Source of the DNA: Homarus americanus
Lineage: Eukaryota > Arthropoda > Malacostraca > Decapoda > Nephropidae
Length of the DNA: 64,000 nt
Reading direction: 5' to 3'
Assembly: GCF_018991925.1 (NCBI RefSeq)
Contig: NW_024725489.1
Span: forward strand, 6,448,726 to 6,512,725
A program made the translations under genes and the position numbers. The notes below the pieces were generated by a model, which ran no database searches, was not told the DNA's origin, and was given only the letters and a program-made list of their open reading frames with translations. Position 1 is the first letter of the stretch. Every line of letters starts with the position of its first letter. Positions 39,576-52,443 of the stretch are shown in pieces.

Positions 39576-39698
39576 GTACAGTTGGTGGGTGGCTGTACAT
39601 TCTACCTCTGTAGTACAGTATCTTCATGTACATATTTATATTGTTTACTTGTACACCTGTGAATTATCATCAGGTATGCAGGTGTTGTATTATTCTAT

Positions 39699-39701
<3 letters not shown>

Positions 39702-39746
<45 letters not shown>

Positions 39747-39760
39747 CCTAACCTAACCGT
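39702..39760. repeat. (CA)n followed by two CCTAA units
   Basis: A 40-base CA run directly followed by ctaacctaacctaacc. Confidence 0.93.
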
Positions 39761-39972
39761 CAATAATGAGATTCAATTCATAACAAATAACTATAAAGTT
39801 AAAGTCATCACCATCACGTATGAACCAACACCATACTGTAGTTACTCGAGCCACCATACGCTTCGGACACTATATCTAACGAGACACTTGTTAAACCATA
39901 CTAAACCACCTGTCTGTGTTTGTTTTTTCTTGTGCTTTAAAGCTTTTCGTGTTTTCTTTTGTTTTAGTACTT

Positions 39973-40422
39973 TAACCCATTGAGTACGATGGTGTTAACC
40001 CCTTGAGTACGATAGCGTTAACCCCTTGAGTACAATGACTTTACCCCTTGTGTATGATGACTTTAACTCATTGAGTACGATGGCTTTAACCCATTGAGTA
40101 CTATGACATTAACCTGTTGAGTACGATGACTTTAACCCCTTGAGTACGATGGTGTTAACCCCTTGAGTACGATAGCGTTAACCCCTTGAGAACGATGGCA
40201 TTAACCTATTGAGTACGATGACTTTAACCCATTGAGTACTATGACATTAACCTGTTGAGTACGATGACTTTAACCCTTTGAGTACGGTGACATTAACCCC
40301 TTCAGTACGATAGTGTTAACCCCTTGAGTATGATAGCGTTAACCCCTTGAGTACGATGACTTTAACCCATTGAGTACTATGACATCAACCTGTTGAGTAC
40401 GATGAGCGGTAACCCCTGAGTA
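39973..40422. repeat. 22-23-bp minisatellite
   Basis: About 20 copies of a unit near ttaaccccttgagtacgatg plus a variable gc/ac/gt step. The unit resembles a piggyBac-type terminus (TTAACCC...). A related block in the opposite orientation lies at 56030-56175. Confidence 0.93.
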
Positions 40423-41505
40423 CCATAACCCATCCCAACTGATACAAGGCAGCACCATAACTCCACCAACTGACACAACGCAGCACCATAACCCACCAAC
40501 TGACACAAGATAGCAACATAACCCACCAACTGACATAAGGCAGCACCATAACCCACCAACTGACACAAGGCAGCACCATAACCCACCAACTGACATAAGG
40601 CAGCACCATAACCCACCAACTGACACAAGACAGCACCATAACCCACCAACTGACACAGGGCAGCACCATAACCCACCAACTGATACAAGATAGCACCATA
40701 ACCCAACAACTGACACAAGATAGCACCATAACTCCACCAACTGACACAAGATAGCACCATAACCCAATTAACTGACACAAGGCAGCACCATAACCCACCA
40801 GACACAAGCAGCACCATAACCCACCAACTGACACAAGACAGCACCATAACTCCACCAACTGACACAAGATAGCACCATAACCCACCAACTGAGTCACAAG
40901 GCAGCACCATAACCCACCAACTGATACAAGATAGCACCATACCCCACCAACTGGACACAAGGCAGCACCATAACCCACCAACTGACACAAGGCAGCACCA
41001 TAACCCACCAACTGACACAAGATAGCAACATAATCCCAATTAACTGACACAAGGCAGCACCATAACCCACCAACTGATACAAGATAGCACCATACCCCAC
41101 TAACTGACACAAGGCAGCACCATAACCCACCAACTGACACAAGGCAGCACCATAACCCACCAACTGACACAAGATAGCAACATAACCCACCAACTGACAC
41201 AAGATAGCACCATAACCCACCAACTGATACAAGATAGCAACATAACCCACCAACTGACACAAGATAGCACCATAACCCACCAACTGACACAAGATAGCAA
41301 CATAACCCACCAACTGACACAAGATAGCAACATAACCCACCAACTGATACAAGATAGCACCATACCCCACCAACTGACACAAGATAGCACCATAACCCAC
41401 CAACTGACACAAGATAGCACCATAACCCACCAACTGACACAAGATAGCACCATAACCCACCAACTGACACAAGATAGCACCATAACCCACTAACTGACAT
41501 GAAGC
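40423..41505. repeat. 30-bp minisatellite
   Basis: About 36 copies of accataacccaccaactgac plus acaagatagc, with variants ggcagc/gacagc. As 30 is a multiple of 3 the minus strand shows long periodic open frames (GYGAILCQLV); these are artefacts. Confidence 0.95.
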
Positions 41506-41851
41506 AGCACCATAGGACTTTTGTCTATGCTTCCACTTCAGTAGTGATGTCGCGTGTGATATCAACAGCCAACATGGGTGTCAGAGATCCTTTGCAGCGA
41601 CTAATATTTATCAAAGACAAGTTGAAAATGTAGCTGAACGTAACAGAATTTTCTCTAGCTTGAAGATATCTCAGTGTTGCCCAAACTGGCACCTGAGGAC
41701 ATTAAGAACACAAATATTTTACCTGTACAGCTGTCATTTAAAAGTTAATAAAAACTACCACAATACTCAACGTTAAAACTAATATACGAGTATAAAATCA
41801 CCTAAGAGTTAACAATCCATAAATCAACTTATAACCCGTGACCATTCACAG

Positions 41852-42017
41852 GAGGGGGCCCGCCTCCAGCTCACCCACCAGATGGCTACTGCTTCAAGAT
41901 GCACGAAAACAATGGAGTTGCTCATCTGAGCTACCCGTTAGTTATTGCAAGCAACTCCAATTCGATATGTCAGTACCGCTGCTATCTTCTGGCACAAATA
42001 TACGCCGCCACCCAAGG
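41852..42017 (+). CDS. WSC gene exon, first half of WSC domain
   Basis: Acceptor attcacag, donor GG|gtaaga (phase 2). It encodes GGPPPAHPPDGYCFKMHENN through IYAATQ. Confidence 0.66.
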
Positions 42018-44798
42018 GTAAGATTATACAGTGCAGTTTAGTTTAGGGCCCCATAGGGAAGAGCGCATGGGTAAGGCTAAATAGGGAGGACCACAAGTGC
42101 TACAAAAACTTGGGAAGGGCTACTTGTGTAAGGGTGGACGCATAATGGTGAACTAATATCACTAAGTAGACTGTTAAATACCGCATTGGAAACACGGCTT
42201 CTTGTCCGATCAGCGAAGCAACGGTGGGTCTGGTTAGTACTTGGATGGGTGACTGCCTGGTCCTAACAACACCAGATGCTGCTGGTATAAAGACTCTACT
42301 AGAAATAAGCTTTTCATGACTATGTCAGCTGTCCTTGGTCAAACTGACTGAATATAAATTATCATTATTACCGATGCAGGGATAAAGGGTAAGACTACAT
42401 ACGTAGGAATTATATGATTATCCCTAGCAGGAGGTAATGTTTCTTCTCAGGTGACGCTTCTATCAGACCTTCAAACACAAATGGGTTAGAAGCATTTCTA
42501 AATTCCCAGGAACCACTATCTTTTTCCTATTAGCAATATCATTTTCCTTGGCACTATATCTTTCTCTTAGGAGCTGTCATTCTCCCAGGAATTAGCTCAA
42601 AAAACCTGTCTTTGTTTTCCTAGGGACGTCTGCAGATGTGAAAACACTGTCAAGACTAACTCGATGGACCCTGGCACGTGCAACTTCAATTGTCTGGGTA
42701 ACGACACTCAGACATGTGGTGGGAGTGACAGTGGCACCTTCATTTTAGTTCCAGGTAAGTCAATATAGAGATCCTAGTAAAGCGTAATTAAAGGTGAATC
42801 CACACCAACACAGCAATGTTGGTAACATTGTTGTCAACATGTTGAATAAAAGATGTCAACATTGTTGGCACACCAATCAGTTTACTTGACATTATTTCTG
42901 TGAGCGACATATGTTCCCAAAACTAATGTTGCAAACATTTTTGGTAACGCAGTTGCCAACATTTTTTATCAACAATGTAGCGTTGGTGTGGGTCCATGTT
43001 AACATGGGTGATTGTACTGTAGGTGAATGAAGTGGAGGTAAGCAAAACCAGTGTGAACATAGGTGAATACACAGCTAAAAACTGATGAGCAGATATGAAG
43101 AATTGAACACAATTAAAAGTAGGTCAACGTAAATACAGTTGAAATTTATCTTCAGTCATACTGAGTGTGGGTCACGTCTGTTTGTAAACACTACAGTATA
43201 TCCCTCCTGGAGTATAGGTCCATCAGTATTGATGAAACAAGGTAAACTTAGCTTGTTGAGTTTTTGTTCAGGAAATAAATAAGCTACTTTTAGAAAACAC
43301 GGGTCAGAGGTCAAGGTCACAGATTGAGGTCAAAGTTCAGTGCTAGGAACAAGGGGTTTGAGGTTGGCGGAACAGCTGTATTTATAGGTTTTCACTTGGT
43401 AAAAAATTATTGCAACGTCAAGATATTTTTGCATATTATGTTACCAAGAAGCCTGGGTGAGGTGTGCATTATGGAGGGCGGAGAGGCCAGAAGAGAGATA
43501 GATCTAAATAAGGTATTATGATGCTACCTGGCACAGCGTACGTCATGTTATGTTGTTATGTTATGTGATGTTGCAGTATGTTGTTATGTTATGTAATGTT
43601 ATGATATGTTATGTTATGTTTGTTGTTATGTTATGTTATGTAAGTCAGTTGCTGTTATTCTGATAATTAAAAGAAGGAAATCAGTTAATTAACGTAGAGT
43701 AGAACTATGATAAACACAGATTACACAGCGGAGGCGATTAGGTTAGGTTAGGTTAGGTTAGGTTAGGTTAGGTTATGTTAGGTTAGGTGCTATCGTCACC
43801 GTAGCTCTTGTGTAACCAGAGCACCAGTAGTAACTCTGGCAGCACTTCTGCTAGAAATTAAATATAAAAACTCATGGCTGGATTTGTCATTAGTAAGGAA
43901 TTATTATTTGAGATCCAATTAATACTCATTATATCATGTAAGGATTTAGATAATTTTAATCAAATGAGTCATGACTGGAATAATGAATGCCTCTTAAATA
44001 TTTCGATAAAGGAATATGTTTATGTAACTCATTAACTCATTATCAAGAAGACATATTTTCCAACCAACTACATTTTTGTTAAGTAATGACCGCTCAAGTT
44101 AAAACGTAATAAAGGGTTATATAACCTAACCTAACCTAACCTAACCTAACCTAACCTAACCTAACCTAACCCAACCTAACCTAACCTAACCTAAGTAACA
44201 ATAGGGTGTCTGGTTATCAGGTGAAATAAGTTGGGGGAGGGAAGGGAGGGGAGGAGGAGGAGGGAGGAGGGAGGAGGGAGGGAGGGGTCAAGTCTTCAGG
44301 TGAACGTAACTTTCTCTCTAATAGCGTCAATGGTGGAACCAGCCGGGTATGCAGAAGCAATGGGGCTCATGAATGAAGAACCAATGTCAACAATACAATC
44401 AACAATAATAGGAACAACACCAACACAACCACTAACAACAACAACACAACCACTAACAACAACAACACAACCACTAACAACAACAACACAACCACTAACA
44501 ACAACAACACAACCACTAACAACAACAACACAACCACTAACAACAACAACACAACCACTAACAACAACAACACAACCACTAACAACAACAGTAACAACAC
44601 AACCTCAGACAACATCACTCTCCACAACCACTGAACAACAAACAACATCAGCCACAACCACCACACTCATCACAACACCCAACACAGGAGGCAACACTAC
44701 CGTCACCACCAACACCACACCACCACCACACACCACAACCCTTCCCACCACCAGCATCACCACTGCCCAGACCATTAATACCGGAATTACTGGACTCG
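41852..44798 (+). CDS. WSC-domain protein with mucin-like stalk (partial, 3 exons)
   Basis: Exons 41852-42017, 42624-42754 and 44325-44798 have AG/GT borders and matching phases (2, then 1, then 1) and give 257 codons. Exons one and two together form one WSC domain: DGYCFKMHENN, ICQYRC, VCRCEN, GTCNFNCLGN and TQTCGG supply eight cysteines in the family order. WSC domains are extracellular, putatively carbohydrate-binding modules. The third exon is almost only Thr, Pro, Gln and Ser with eight TTTTQPL repeats, a typical O-glycosylated stalk. The protein is therefore expected to be secreted or on the cell surface. Neither a transmembrane segment nor a stop was found with confidence; the third exon ends at a good donor (gtaagt). 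Introns contain a 5S-like pseudogene and a MITE. Confidence 0.68.
42166..42286 (+). pseudogene. 5S rRNA-like pseudogene
   Basis: The segment keeps cttgtccgatcagcgaag, then ggttagtacttggatgggtg and acaccagatgctgctgg, all in 5S rRNA order. It lacks about four bases after gcgaag (the aagttaagc region), has a substituted stretch after gactgcctgg, and its 5' end is poorly conserved. It may be a 5S pseudogene or a 5S-derived SINE head. It sits in an intron of the WSC gene. Confidence 0.8.
42624..42754 (+). CDS. WSC gene exon, second half of WSC domain
   Basis: Acceptor tttcctag, donor G|gtaagt (phase 1). It encodes DVCRCENTVKTNSMDPGTCN, NCLGNDTQTCGG and TFILVP. Confidence 0.72.
42795..43004. mobile_element. 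Possible inverted-repeat MITE
   Basis: tccacaccaacacagc near the left edge pairs with gcgttggtgtgggt near the right edge, and the interior repeats caacattgttg-type words in both orientations. No certain target duplication. Confidence 0.4.
43546..43642. repeat. Degenerate (TTATG)n
   Basis: About 18 copies of ttatg/atgtt-type pentamers. Confidence 0.85.
43738..43788. repeat. Interstitial telomere-like (TTAGG)n
   Basis: About ten TTAGG units with one ttatg variant. Confidence 0.95.
44122..44194. repeat. Interstitial telomere-like (CCTAA)n, opposite orientation
   Basis: About 14 CCTAA units with one ccaa variant, about 330 bases from the TTAGG tract and facing it. A GGGAGG-rich stretch follows at 44230-44290. 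Confidence 0.95.
44325..44798 (+). CDS. WSC gene exon, Thr/Pro-rich mucin-like stalk
   Basis: Acceptor ctctaatag, donor G|gtaagt, phase 1 to 1. After SMVEPAGYAEAMGLMNEEPM comes a 21-bp in-frame repeat (TTTTQPL, eight copies at about 44415-44590), then TTSATTTTLITTPNTGG and a His/Pro/Thr tail. Confidence 0.65.
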
Positions 44799-45830
44799 GT
44801 AAGTAATGAATATCAACATTATAAAGTTATCAATAATGTAACATATATTCTCATTGTTATATTAAAAAAAATCAATGTCTAATTTTTACAGCTGTTGGCT
44901 TTAATGTTTGAAAAAACTCTCATGATACAAATATATTCATGAATTTTCATTTCAATGTTTAAATTTTTATTGCAAGAATTTTGTGATAATTTTATTGATT
45001 GCAGTATTTTCTTATCGCTATAATTCTTTTACATGTGAGTAATTTATTAACGTTATTACTTAAACATATTTCGTATACTGTATAACAAAATAATTTAGTG
45101 TTTTTCTAAATCATTCTCTCATAATTTAGCACTATAACTAAACCTGACTTTCCTTTATAACAGTAATGACTCTAATACACAAACGGTTGCCCGGCTCATC
45201 TAACAACTTGTATTCATTTATATTTATTTAAAGTTGTTATTCTTCTTCCCGGAGAAACTGACGAAAACTAATAAAAAAAAATAGCAATATTTCGTATTTT
45301 TCAGATATCTTGGTCTTCTCTCTCTCTCTCTATCTCTCTTTGTCTTTTTCTTCACCTGTATGAGACAATATGAATGTAAATTAGGGTCAAATATCCCTAT
45401 ATAGTACTACAGTGATCAATTAATTTGTTTGTGTGTCTGTGGAGTGGATATGGTTGTCACTGTTTTACATTACCAACTTTGATACTAAATATTGTTAAGT
45501 TTGTGTTCTTAAAATGTTGTGTTAAACCGAGCTGTTGTTTATTTAATGGCCACCGAAGCTGAAATCTATTGTTTTTAATAAATTATGTTAATGTAAAAAT
45601 ATAATATAACCAGTGAATCATTTTATCAATATATTTTAGTATAAACAATTAATGCATGGAATTACTGACTTACAATTATACAAAATTATCTCGAATTGAG
45701 TAAATATTTCATGGTAGAAAATTAGTTTTATTGGATTAAAAGTGAATCGTGATTATTATATTATATTCTATACTTTAAGTCAGTAGGTTTTGTTATATTA
45801 AAATAAAACAAATATAACATTGAAAATAAA
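44799..45830. other. Non-coding, presumed intron of WSC gene
   Basis: AT-rich; a (CT)n patch at 45317-45337. No further WSC-gene exon recognised. Confidence 0.4.
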
Positions 45831-46060
45831 AGTAAAATAAAAGTAAATAAAAGTAAAGTAACAGTAAAATAAAAGTAAAATAAAAGTAAAGTAACAGTAA
45901 AATAAAAGTAAAATAAAAGTAAAGTAACAGTAAAATAAAAGTAAAATAAAAGTAAAGTAACAGTAAAATAAAAGTAAAATAAAAGTAAAGTAACAGTAAA
46001 ATAAAAGTAAAATAAAAGTAAAATAAATGTAAAATAAAAGTAAAATAAAAGTAAAATAAA
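45831..46060. repeat. 33-bp A-rich minisatellite
   Basis: Units of taaaataaaagtaaaataaa plus agtaaagtaacag; about six copies, then simpler gtaaaataaa units. Confidence 0.95.
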
Positions 46061-46135
46061 CATATTATTAGTTAATTTTCCTGTCAGAATATATCCGTAC
46101 ATGAACAGTATCTATAGCTGAACTTATACATAGCA

Positions 46136-46290
46136 CCATCCATATACTGTACATACACCGTCCATACACAAACACTGTCCTAACGCAAGTACTGTCCACA
46201 CACATACACCGATCATACACAAACACCGTCCACACACATACACCGACCATACACAAACACCGTCCACACACATACACCGTCCATACACAA
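46136..46290. repeat. CCATACACA minisatellite
   Basis: Degenerate units around caccgtccacacacatacac and cgaccatacacaaa. Confidence 0.8.
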
Positions 46291-48068
46291 CACTTCCTAC
46301 AATGTCAAGTAACACACTACACACTTGTTGTATCATAGTAGTGGACGCCAGAGCCTCGCCAGTGTAAGATAATGTTGGGGTCCTTCCTGGCTTAAGCCCG
46401 CCCGGTAGTGGCTTGGGGGGGGGGAGTAAGCGACGGCAAGGGAGGGAGGGAGTAGGAAAGGGGAGGGAGGGAGTAGGAGGGGTGAGGACTTGTTAGGATG
46501 GGTTAAGAGAGGATGAGAGAGAGAGAGAGAGAGAGTTACCACACTTAGGATGTAGTGGATTGAACAGTGTCAAAGCAACAGTGTCAAAGCAGCCCAGCCA
46601 ACTCAGATAAGAAAACACTCCTTCAACTTTATAAAACTCTCGTACGTCCTTGTCTATACTATTTCACACACGTACTTCACACCACTAGAAAAGGGATAAC
46701 ATGTTGACTAAAATTTTTCCTGAACTAAATTGCATCGATTATCCAGGTATGCTTGAGGGAGGGGGAGGGGGGGGGGTGATAGAAGACGTAAACTCAGATG
46801 ACTTCTTCAAGATATCAAGGCGTCACAGCTTCAAGGCCGTAAGGTTGTCATGAAGAATGAATATAAGGAAGTATTTTTCCACATGGAGTCTGGGAGCAAG
46901 AACAGTACTGGGGTTCAAAACAGAATACAATACTAAGAACAGTGTGGGATCCTACATAACACAGACTACTGGCCCGCCTCCCCTGTAGCGACAGATAGGT
47001 AGACATATATATTTGTAGATATTTATTCTGTAAAAAGTCATACAAGTTCACATTGTTTCAGCATGTATATAAACAGTACAGGTATACAATGGAAATAGAC
47101 AGTTCAAGCTTTAGGTATATATATTTTTCACATAGACAGTTCAGCTATGCAAACAATGGTGAGCAGTGAGTTGATTCGACCAAGGGTAACCCAGATAAAT
47201 CCATCATAAACCTCCCCTAGTTGTGGTAGCTCTTAGGTATACAGTATATTGGTATACTTGTATTATATTTTGTACACTGTCCTGTTAGGAATCTAAAATT
47301 CATTAAATAATTTCCTTAATGGTAATTTACGTAAGATAATGAGTCCAAAAATAGTCCACTTTCAAGTTCTATACGTTAAAATACCAATCAAAATATATAA
47401 GGTAATAATATAAATTCAATACAGTAAAACACATTAGTTTTCATAGATTTAACTAAGTATTCCATTTCATTAAATTAAAGAAAACCAATAGCTAATGATG
47501 CGAAAGAAAATGGAACGAACCCGAAGTAAATTAATCAAGGCGAGACAAAGCTATTTTCTGAAACACGAAGCTGTTGAGGTTAAGTGTTAGTATTGTTTAC
47601 ACAAGATAGATATCGTTACAAACAAGCCATGGAAGTCTAAGGAATAAATATCCAATCAATTGTTTACTAAAGTACACCCCCAAAAACTAATCCATACAAT
47701 GAATTCCTTCTAAACCATGACAATTTAAATACATCAACGAAAATCCCCCCCCAAATAATAACTCTCTGAGTGTCTTGCCGAGCGCGAGAGTCCAATACTC
47801 GCTTTCCCCACCTTATCGAAGACTTTGCGATACATTATTGGAATTCTGGGCCGCGGCAGAATAAACAGAGGCTATCAATAAGTGAATGGAGTGTAACAAG
47901 AAGATTCCCATTCGCCACACGTACGCCCTAAGGGGTTCAAGCGCTCTTAGACAGGATTAGAAGCCACGGGTGATACATTTCTGATGTGGCGGCGCCTCAC
48001 TCTCTCTCTCTCTATACTCACACACCGCACTGGGATTTTTTTAAGGGAACTCTAGGTTGACTTCGTGA

Positions 48069-48070
<2 letters not shown>
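46291..48070. other. Non-coding DNA with simple-sequence patches
   Basis: A (GA)n run at 46514-46534 and G-runs at 46415-46424 and 46767-46777. The 47060-47200 segment resembles 2530-2590 (shared diverged repeat). No exon recognised. Confidence 0.4.

Positions 48071-48118
<48 letters not shown>
48071..48118. repeat. (GT)n microsatellite
   Basis: A 47-base GT run. Confidence 0.97.
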
Positions 48119-48319
48119 GTTTATGGGTGTATTTGAGCGTCCATTTTTGTGTGTGTACGTATTTTTCTGCATGTGTACTCCTATGCCAAGCTAGCCAATC
48201 AATACACGATGACCGAATAGATATACTTACACGCACATACAAACAAACACAAGGCTATGACACACGACCAGACACCACACACACACACACAATACCATAT
48301 ACACTATCTACCTCCCCCT

Positions 48320-50398
48320 TTCCTCTCTCTCTTTTCCAACCTCCTCACACAAACATCAAATCCTCCTCCTCCCCCCATCCCCTTCTCCTCTCCTCCTCCA
48401 CACACATACTCATCCACCCACATCCTCATCCCCTCCACCTCTTCTCTCCCTACCCTTCCTCCTTCACCCTCCTCACCCACCCATACTCCACTCCTCCTTC
48501 ACCCACCCACTCCCTCCTCCTTCACCCACCCATACTCCACGCCTCCTCCTTCACCCACATCCTCCCTCACCCCTCCCTATCCCCTCTCCCACACCTCCTT
48601 CACCCACATCCTCCTCCCCACCTCCCTATCCCCACCTCTCCCACGCCTCCTCCCCACCCCACATCCTCCCTCACCCCACCTCTCCACCTCTCCGCCTCCT
48701 TCACACCCTCCTCCCCTCCCTCTCCCACCTCCAACACCTCTCCTTCACCCACATCCTCCTCTCCCCCTCCTATCCCACCTCTCCCGCCTCCTCCTTCACC
48801 CACATCCTCCCTCACCCCACCTATCCCCTCTCCACACCTCCTCCTTCACCCACATCCTCCCTCCCCCTCCTATCCCACCTCTCCACACCTCCTCCTTCAC
48901 CCACATCCTCCTCACCCCTCCCATCCCACCCTCTCCACGCCTCCTCCCTTCACCCACATCCTCCCTCACACCCCACCTATCCCACCTCTCCACGCCTCCT
49001 CCTTCACCCACACATCCTCCCTCACCCCTCCTATCCCACCTCTCAACACCTCCTCCTTCACCCACATCCTCCTCTCCCTCCTATCCCACCTCTCCACGCC
49101 TCCTCCTCACCCACATCCTCCCTCACCCTCCTATCCCACCTCCACCCTCCTCCTCTCCCCACATCCTCCTCTCCTCCTATCCCACCTCTCCACACCTCCT
49201 CCTTCACCCACATCCTCCTCACCCCTCCTATCCCACCTCCACGCCTCCTCCCTCTCCCCACATCCTCCCTCACCCCCTCCTATCCCACCTCCACGCCTCC
49301 TCCTCACCCACATCCTCCTCACCCTCCTATCCCACTCTCCACGCCTCTCCTCCCCACATCCTCCTCACCCCTCCTATCCCACCTCTCCACGCCTCCTCCT
49401 CTCCCCACATCCTCCTCACCCTCCTATCCCACCTCCACGCCCTCCTTCACCCACATCCTCCTCACCCCTCCCATCCCACCTCCACACCTCCTCCTTCACC
49501 CACATCCTCCTCACCCCTCCTATCCCACCTCCACGCCTCCTCCTCTCCCCACATCCCCTCCTCACCCTCCCTATCCCACCTCTCCACACCTCCTCCTTCA
49601 CCCACATCCTCCCTCACCCCTCCTATCCCACCTCCACGCCTCCCTCCTCTCCCCACATCCTCCCTCACCCTCCTATCCCACTCCTCCACGCCTCCTCCTT
49701 CACCCACATCCTCCCTCACCCTCCTATCCCACCCTCCTCCACGCCTCCTCCTCTCCCACATCCTCCTCTCCCTCCTATCCCACCTCCACACCTCCTCCTT
49801 CACCCACATCCTCCCTCACCCCTCCCATCCCACCCTCTCCACGCCTCCTCCCTCTCCCCCACATCCTCCTCTCCTCCTATCCCACCTCTCCACACCTCCT
49901 CCTTCAACCACATCCTCCCTCACCCCCTCCCATCCCACCTCCACGCCTCCTCCTTCACCCACATCCTCCTCCCTCTCCCCCCTCCTATCCCACCTCTCCA
50001 CGCCTCCTCCTTCACCCACATCCTCACCCCTCCTATCCCACCTCTCCACCCTCCTCCTCACCCACATCCTCCTCACCCTCCTATCCCACCTCCTCCACGC
50101 CTCCTCCTTCACCCACATCCTCCCTCACCTCCTATCCCACCTCTCCACGCCTCCTCCTTCACCCACATCCTCCCTCACCCCTCCTATCCCACCTCTCCAC
50201 ACCTCCCCCTCTCCCCACATCCTCCTCTCCCCCTCCTATCCCACCTCTCCACGCCTCCTCCTTCACCCACATCCTCCCTCACCCCTCCCATCCCACCCTC
50301 TCCACGCCTCCCACCCACATCCTCCTCACCCTCCTATCCCACCTCTTCACGCCTCCTCCTCTCCCCACATCCTCTCCCCCTCTTCTCCCCAACACACC
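48320..50398. repeat. 52-bp CT-rich minisatellite array
   Basis: Roughly 35-40 units near cacccacatcctccctcacc, cctcctatcccacctctcca, cgcctcctcctt. The + strand is nearly purine-poor. Long open frames of more than 700 codons in two + frames arise because the unit has no stop; they are not genes. Confidence 0.95.
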
Positions 50399-50496
50399 TA
50401 AACACCCAACAGGTAATGTTAGCAATAAAACACGAGGAATATTTCCATTTAGATTATCAATAAATCCGATTATTGTCCCGACACACTACAACAACA

Positions 50497-51180
50497 CACA
50501 CACTCAATACATAGACTCACTGACTCACTTGATAGACTCACTGACTCACTTGATAGACTCACTGACTCACTACATAGACTCACTGACTCACTGACTCACT
50601 TGATAGACTCACTGACTCAATACATAGACTCACTGACCACTGACTCACTTGATAGACTCACTGACTCACTTGATAGACTCACTGACTCAATACATAGACT
50701 CACTGACTCACTGACTCACTTGATAGACTCACTGATCAATACATAGACTCACTGACCACTGACTCCTTGATAGACTCACTGACTCACTTGATAGACTCAC
50801 TGACTCATTGATAGATCACTGACCAATACATACTCACTGGCTCACTTGATAGACTCACTGACTAATACATAGACTCACTGACTCACTGACTCACTTGATA
50901 GACTCACTGACTCACTTGATAGACTCACTGACTCAATACATAGACTACTGACTCACTGACTCACTTGATAGACTCACTGACTCAATACATAGACTCACTG
51001 ACTCACTTGATAGACTCACTGACTCACTTGATAGACTCACTGACTCACTTGATAGACTCACTGACTCACTTGATAGACTCACTGACTCACTTGATAGACT
51101 CACTGACTCAATACATAGACTGACTGACCCACTTGATAGACTCACTGACTCACTTGATAGACTCACTGACTCAATACACA
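50497..51180. repeat. 21-bp minisatellite
   Basis: Unit gatagactcactgactcact plus t, alternating with an acatagactcactgactcaa variant; about 30 copies, decaying after 51180. Confidence 0.95.
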
Positions 51181-51413
51181 AACAGACTGATTTGATAGAC
51201 TGCCTCACTTGATAGACTGTGTGACTTGATAGACTGAGTGACGATAGACTGATTGACTCATTAGACTCACTGACTCAATACACAGACTCACTGAATTGAT
51301 AGAGACTTGATTGAACGTTTGATTTCATAGACTGAGTGACGATAGACCGAGTAACTTAATAGACTGATTTGAGATCTCGAATGACTGTTGGCTTTTCAGC
51401 TTCTAAAGGTGTA

Positions 51414-51414
51414 T

Positions 51415-51497
<83 letters not shown>
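51414..51497. repeat. (GA)n microsatellite
   Basis: An 84-base GA run with two single-base slips (gagg). Confidence 0.97.
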
Positions 51498-51498
<1 letters not shown>

Positions 51499-51618
51499 AG
51501 CTTACACTTATGATTTCTCTCTACTCCATATTTCCGGGTCGTGTTACTAAGCGAGAAAATATGTTGATGGATGTATGTAAAATTATTAATGTGATTTTTA
51601 TATGAAGGGGAACAACTG

Positions 51619-51887
<269 letters not shown>

Positions 51888-52198
51888 ATCTGGCTTACTG
51901 GTGAAATGAATAACTTTAATTGTTTTAACTTAATCTACTGCACTTTATCATAACCTAACCTAACCAAACTATATTTTAATTAGGCTCATAACAACACTAA
52001 TCATCTAAAGTTTATCTTATGAAACATGTATACCTGTGTGTGTGTTATATACTGTATGTATGTATGTATGTATGTATTCATATAGTCAGGCTACAGGTGT
52101 GTGTGGGGTGTGTGTGTGGGCGGAAGGAGGGAGGAAAATCCCCTGTGTGGGGAAGCTTAGTGGTGGTGTGGGGCATCCTCCTCACCCAAGGGGGGAGG

Positions 52199-52270
52199 TT
52201 AGGGGGGCAGGAGAGGGAGAGGGAGGGAGGGGAGGGAGGGAGGGGAGGGAGGGAGGGAGGAGGGAGGGAA
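52199..52270. repeat. (GGGA)n-rich tract
   Basis: Repeated gggagggagg with G-triplets close enough for a G-quadruplex. Confidence 0.85.
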
Positions 52271-52312
52271 AGTTACAACATGAGAAAAGCGAACAAATGA
52301 CCCACAAGAGGA

Positions 52313-52313
<1 letters not shown>

Positions 52314-52372
<59 letters not shown>

Positions 52373-52391
52373 CCAGACACACACAGCTGAG

Positions 52392-52441
<50 letters not shown>
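52314..52441. repeat. Two (CA)n runs
   Basis: CA runs at 52314-52371 and 52396-52441 separated by agccagacacacacagctgag. Confidence 0.96.

Positions 52442-52443
<2 letters not shown>

Noticed and set aside
40339..41565. Minus-strand frames of up to 371 codons (SVGGLWCYLV repeats), membrane-like in appearance
   Set aside because: They come from the 30-bp tandem repeat, which stays in frame in every register; hydrophobicity is a by-product of TGG and GTT codons.
42166..42286. Functional 5S rRNA gene
   Set aside because: It has an internal deletion, a scrambled 3' stem and no tandem 5S neighbours.
48070..50463. Open frames of 797 and 714 codons rich in Pro, His and Ser
   Set aside because: They are translations of the 52-bp CT-rich array in two frames at once; not a protein.
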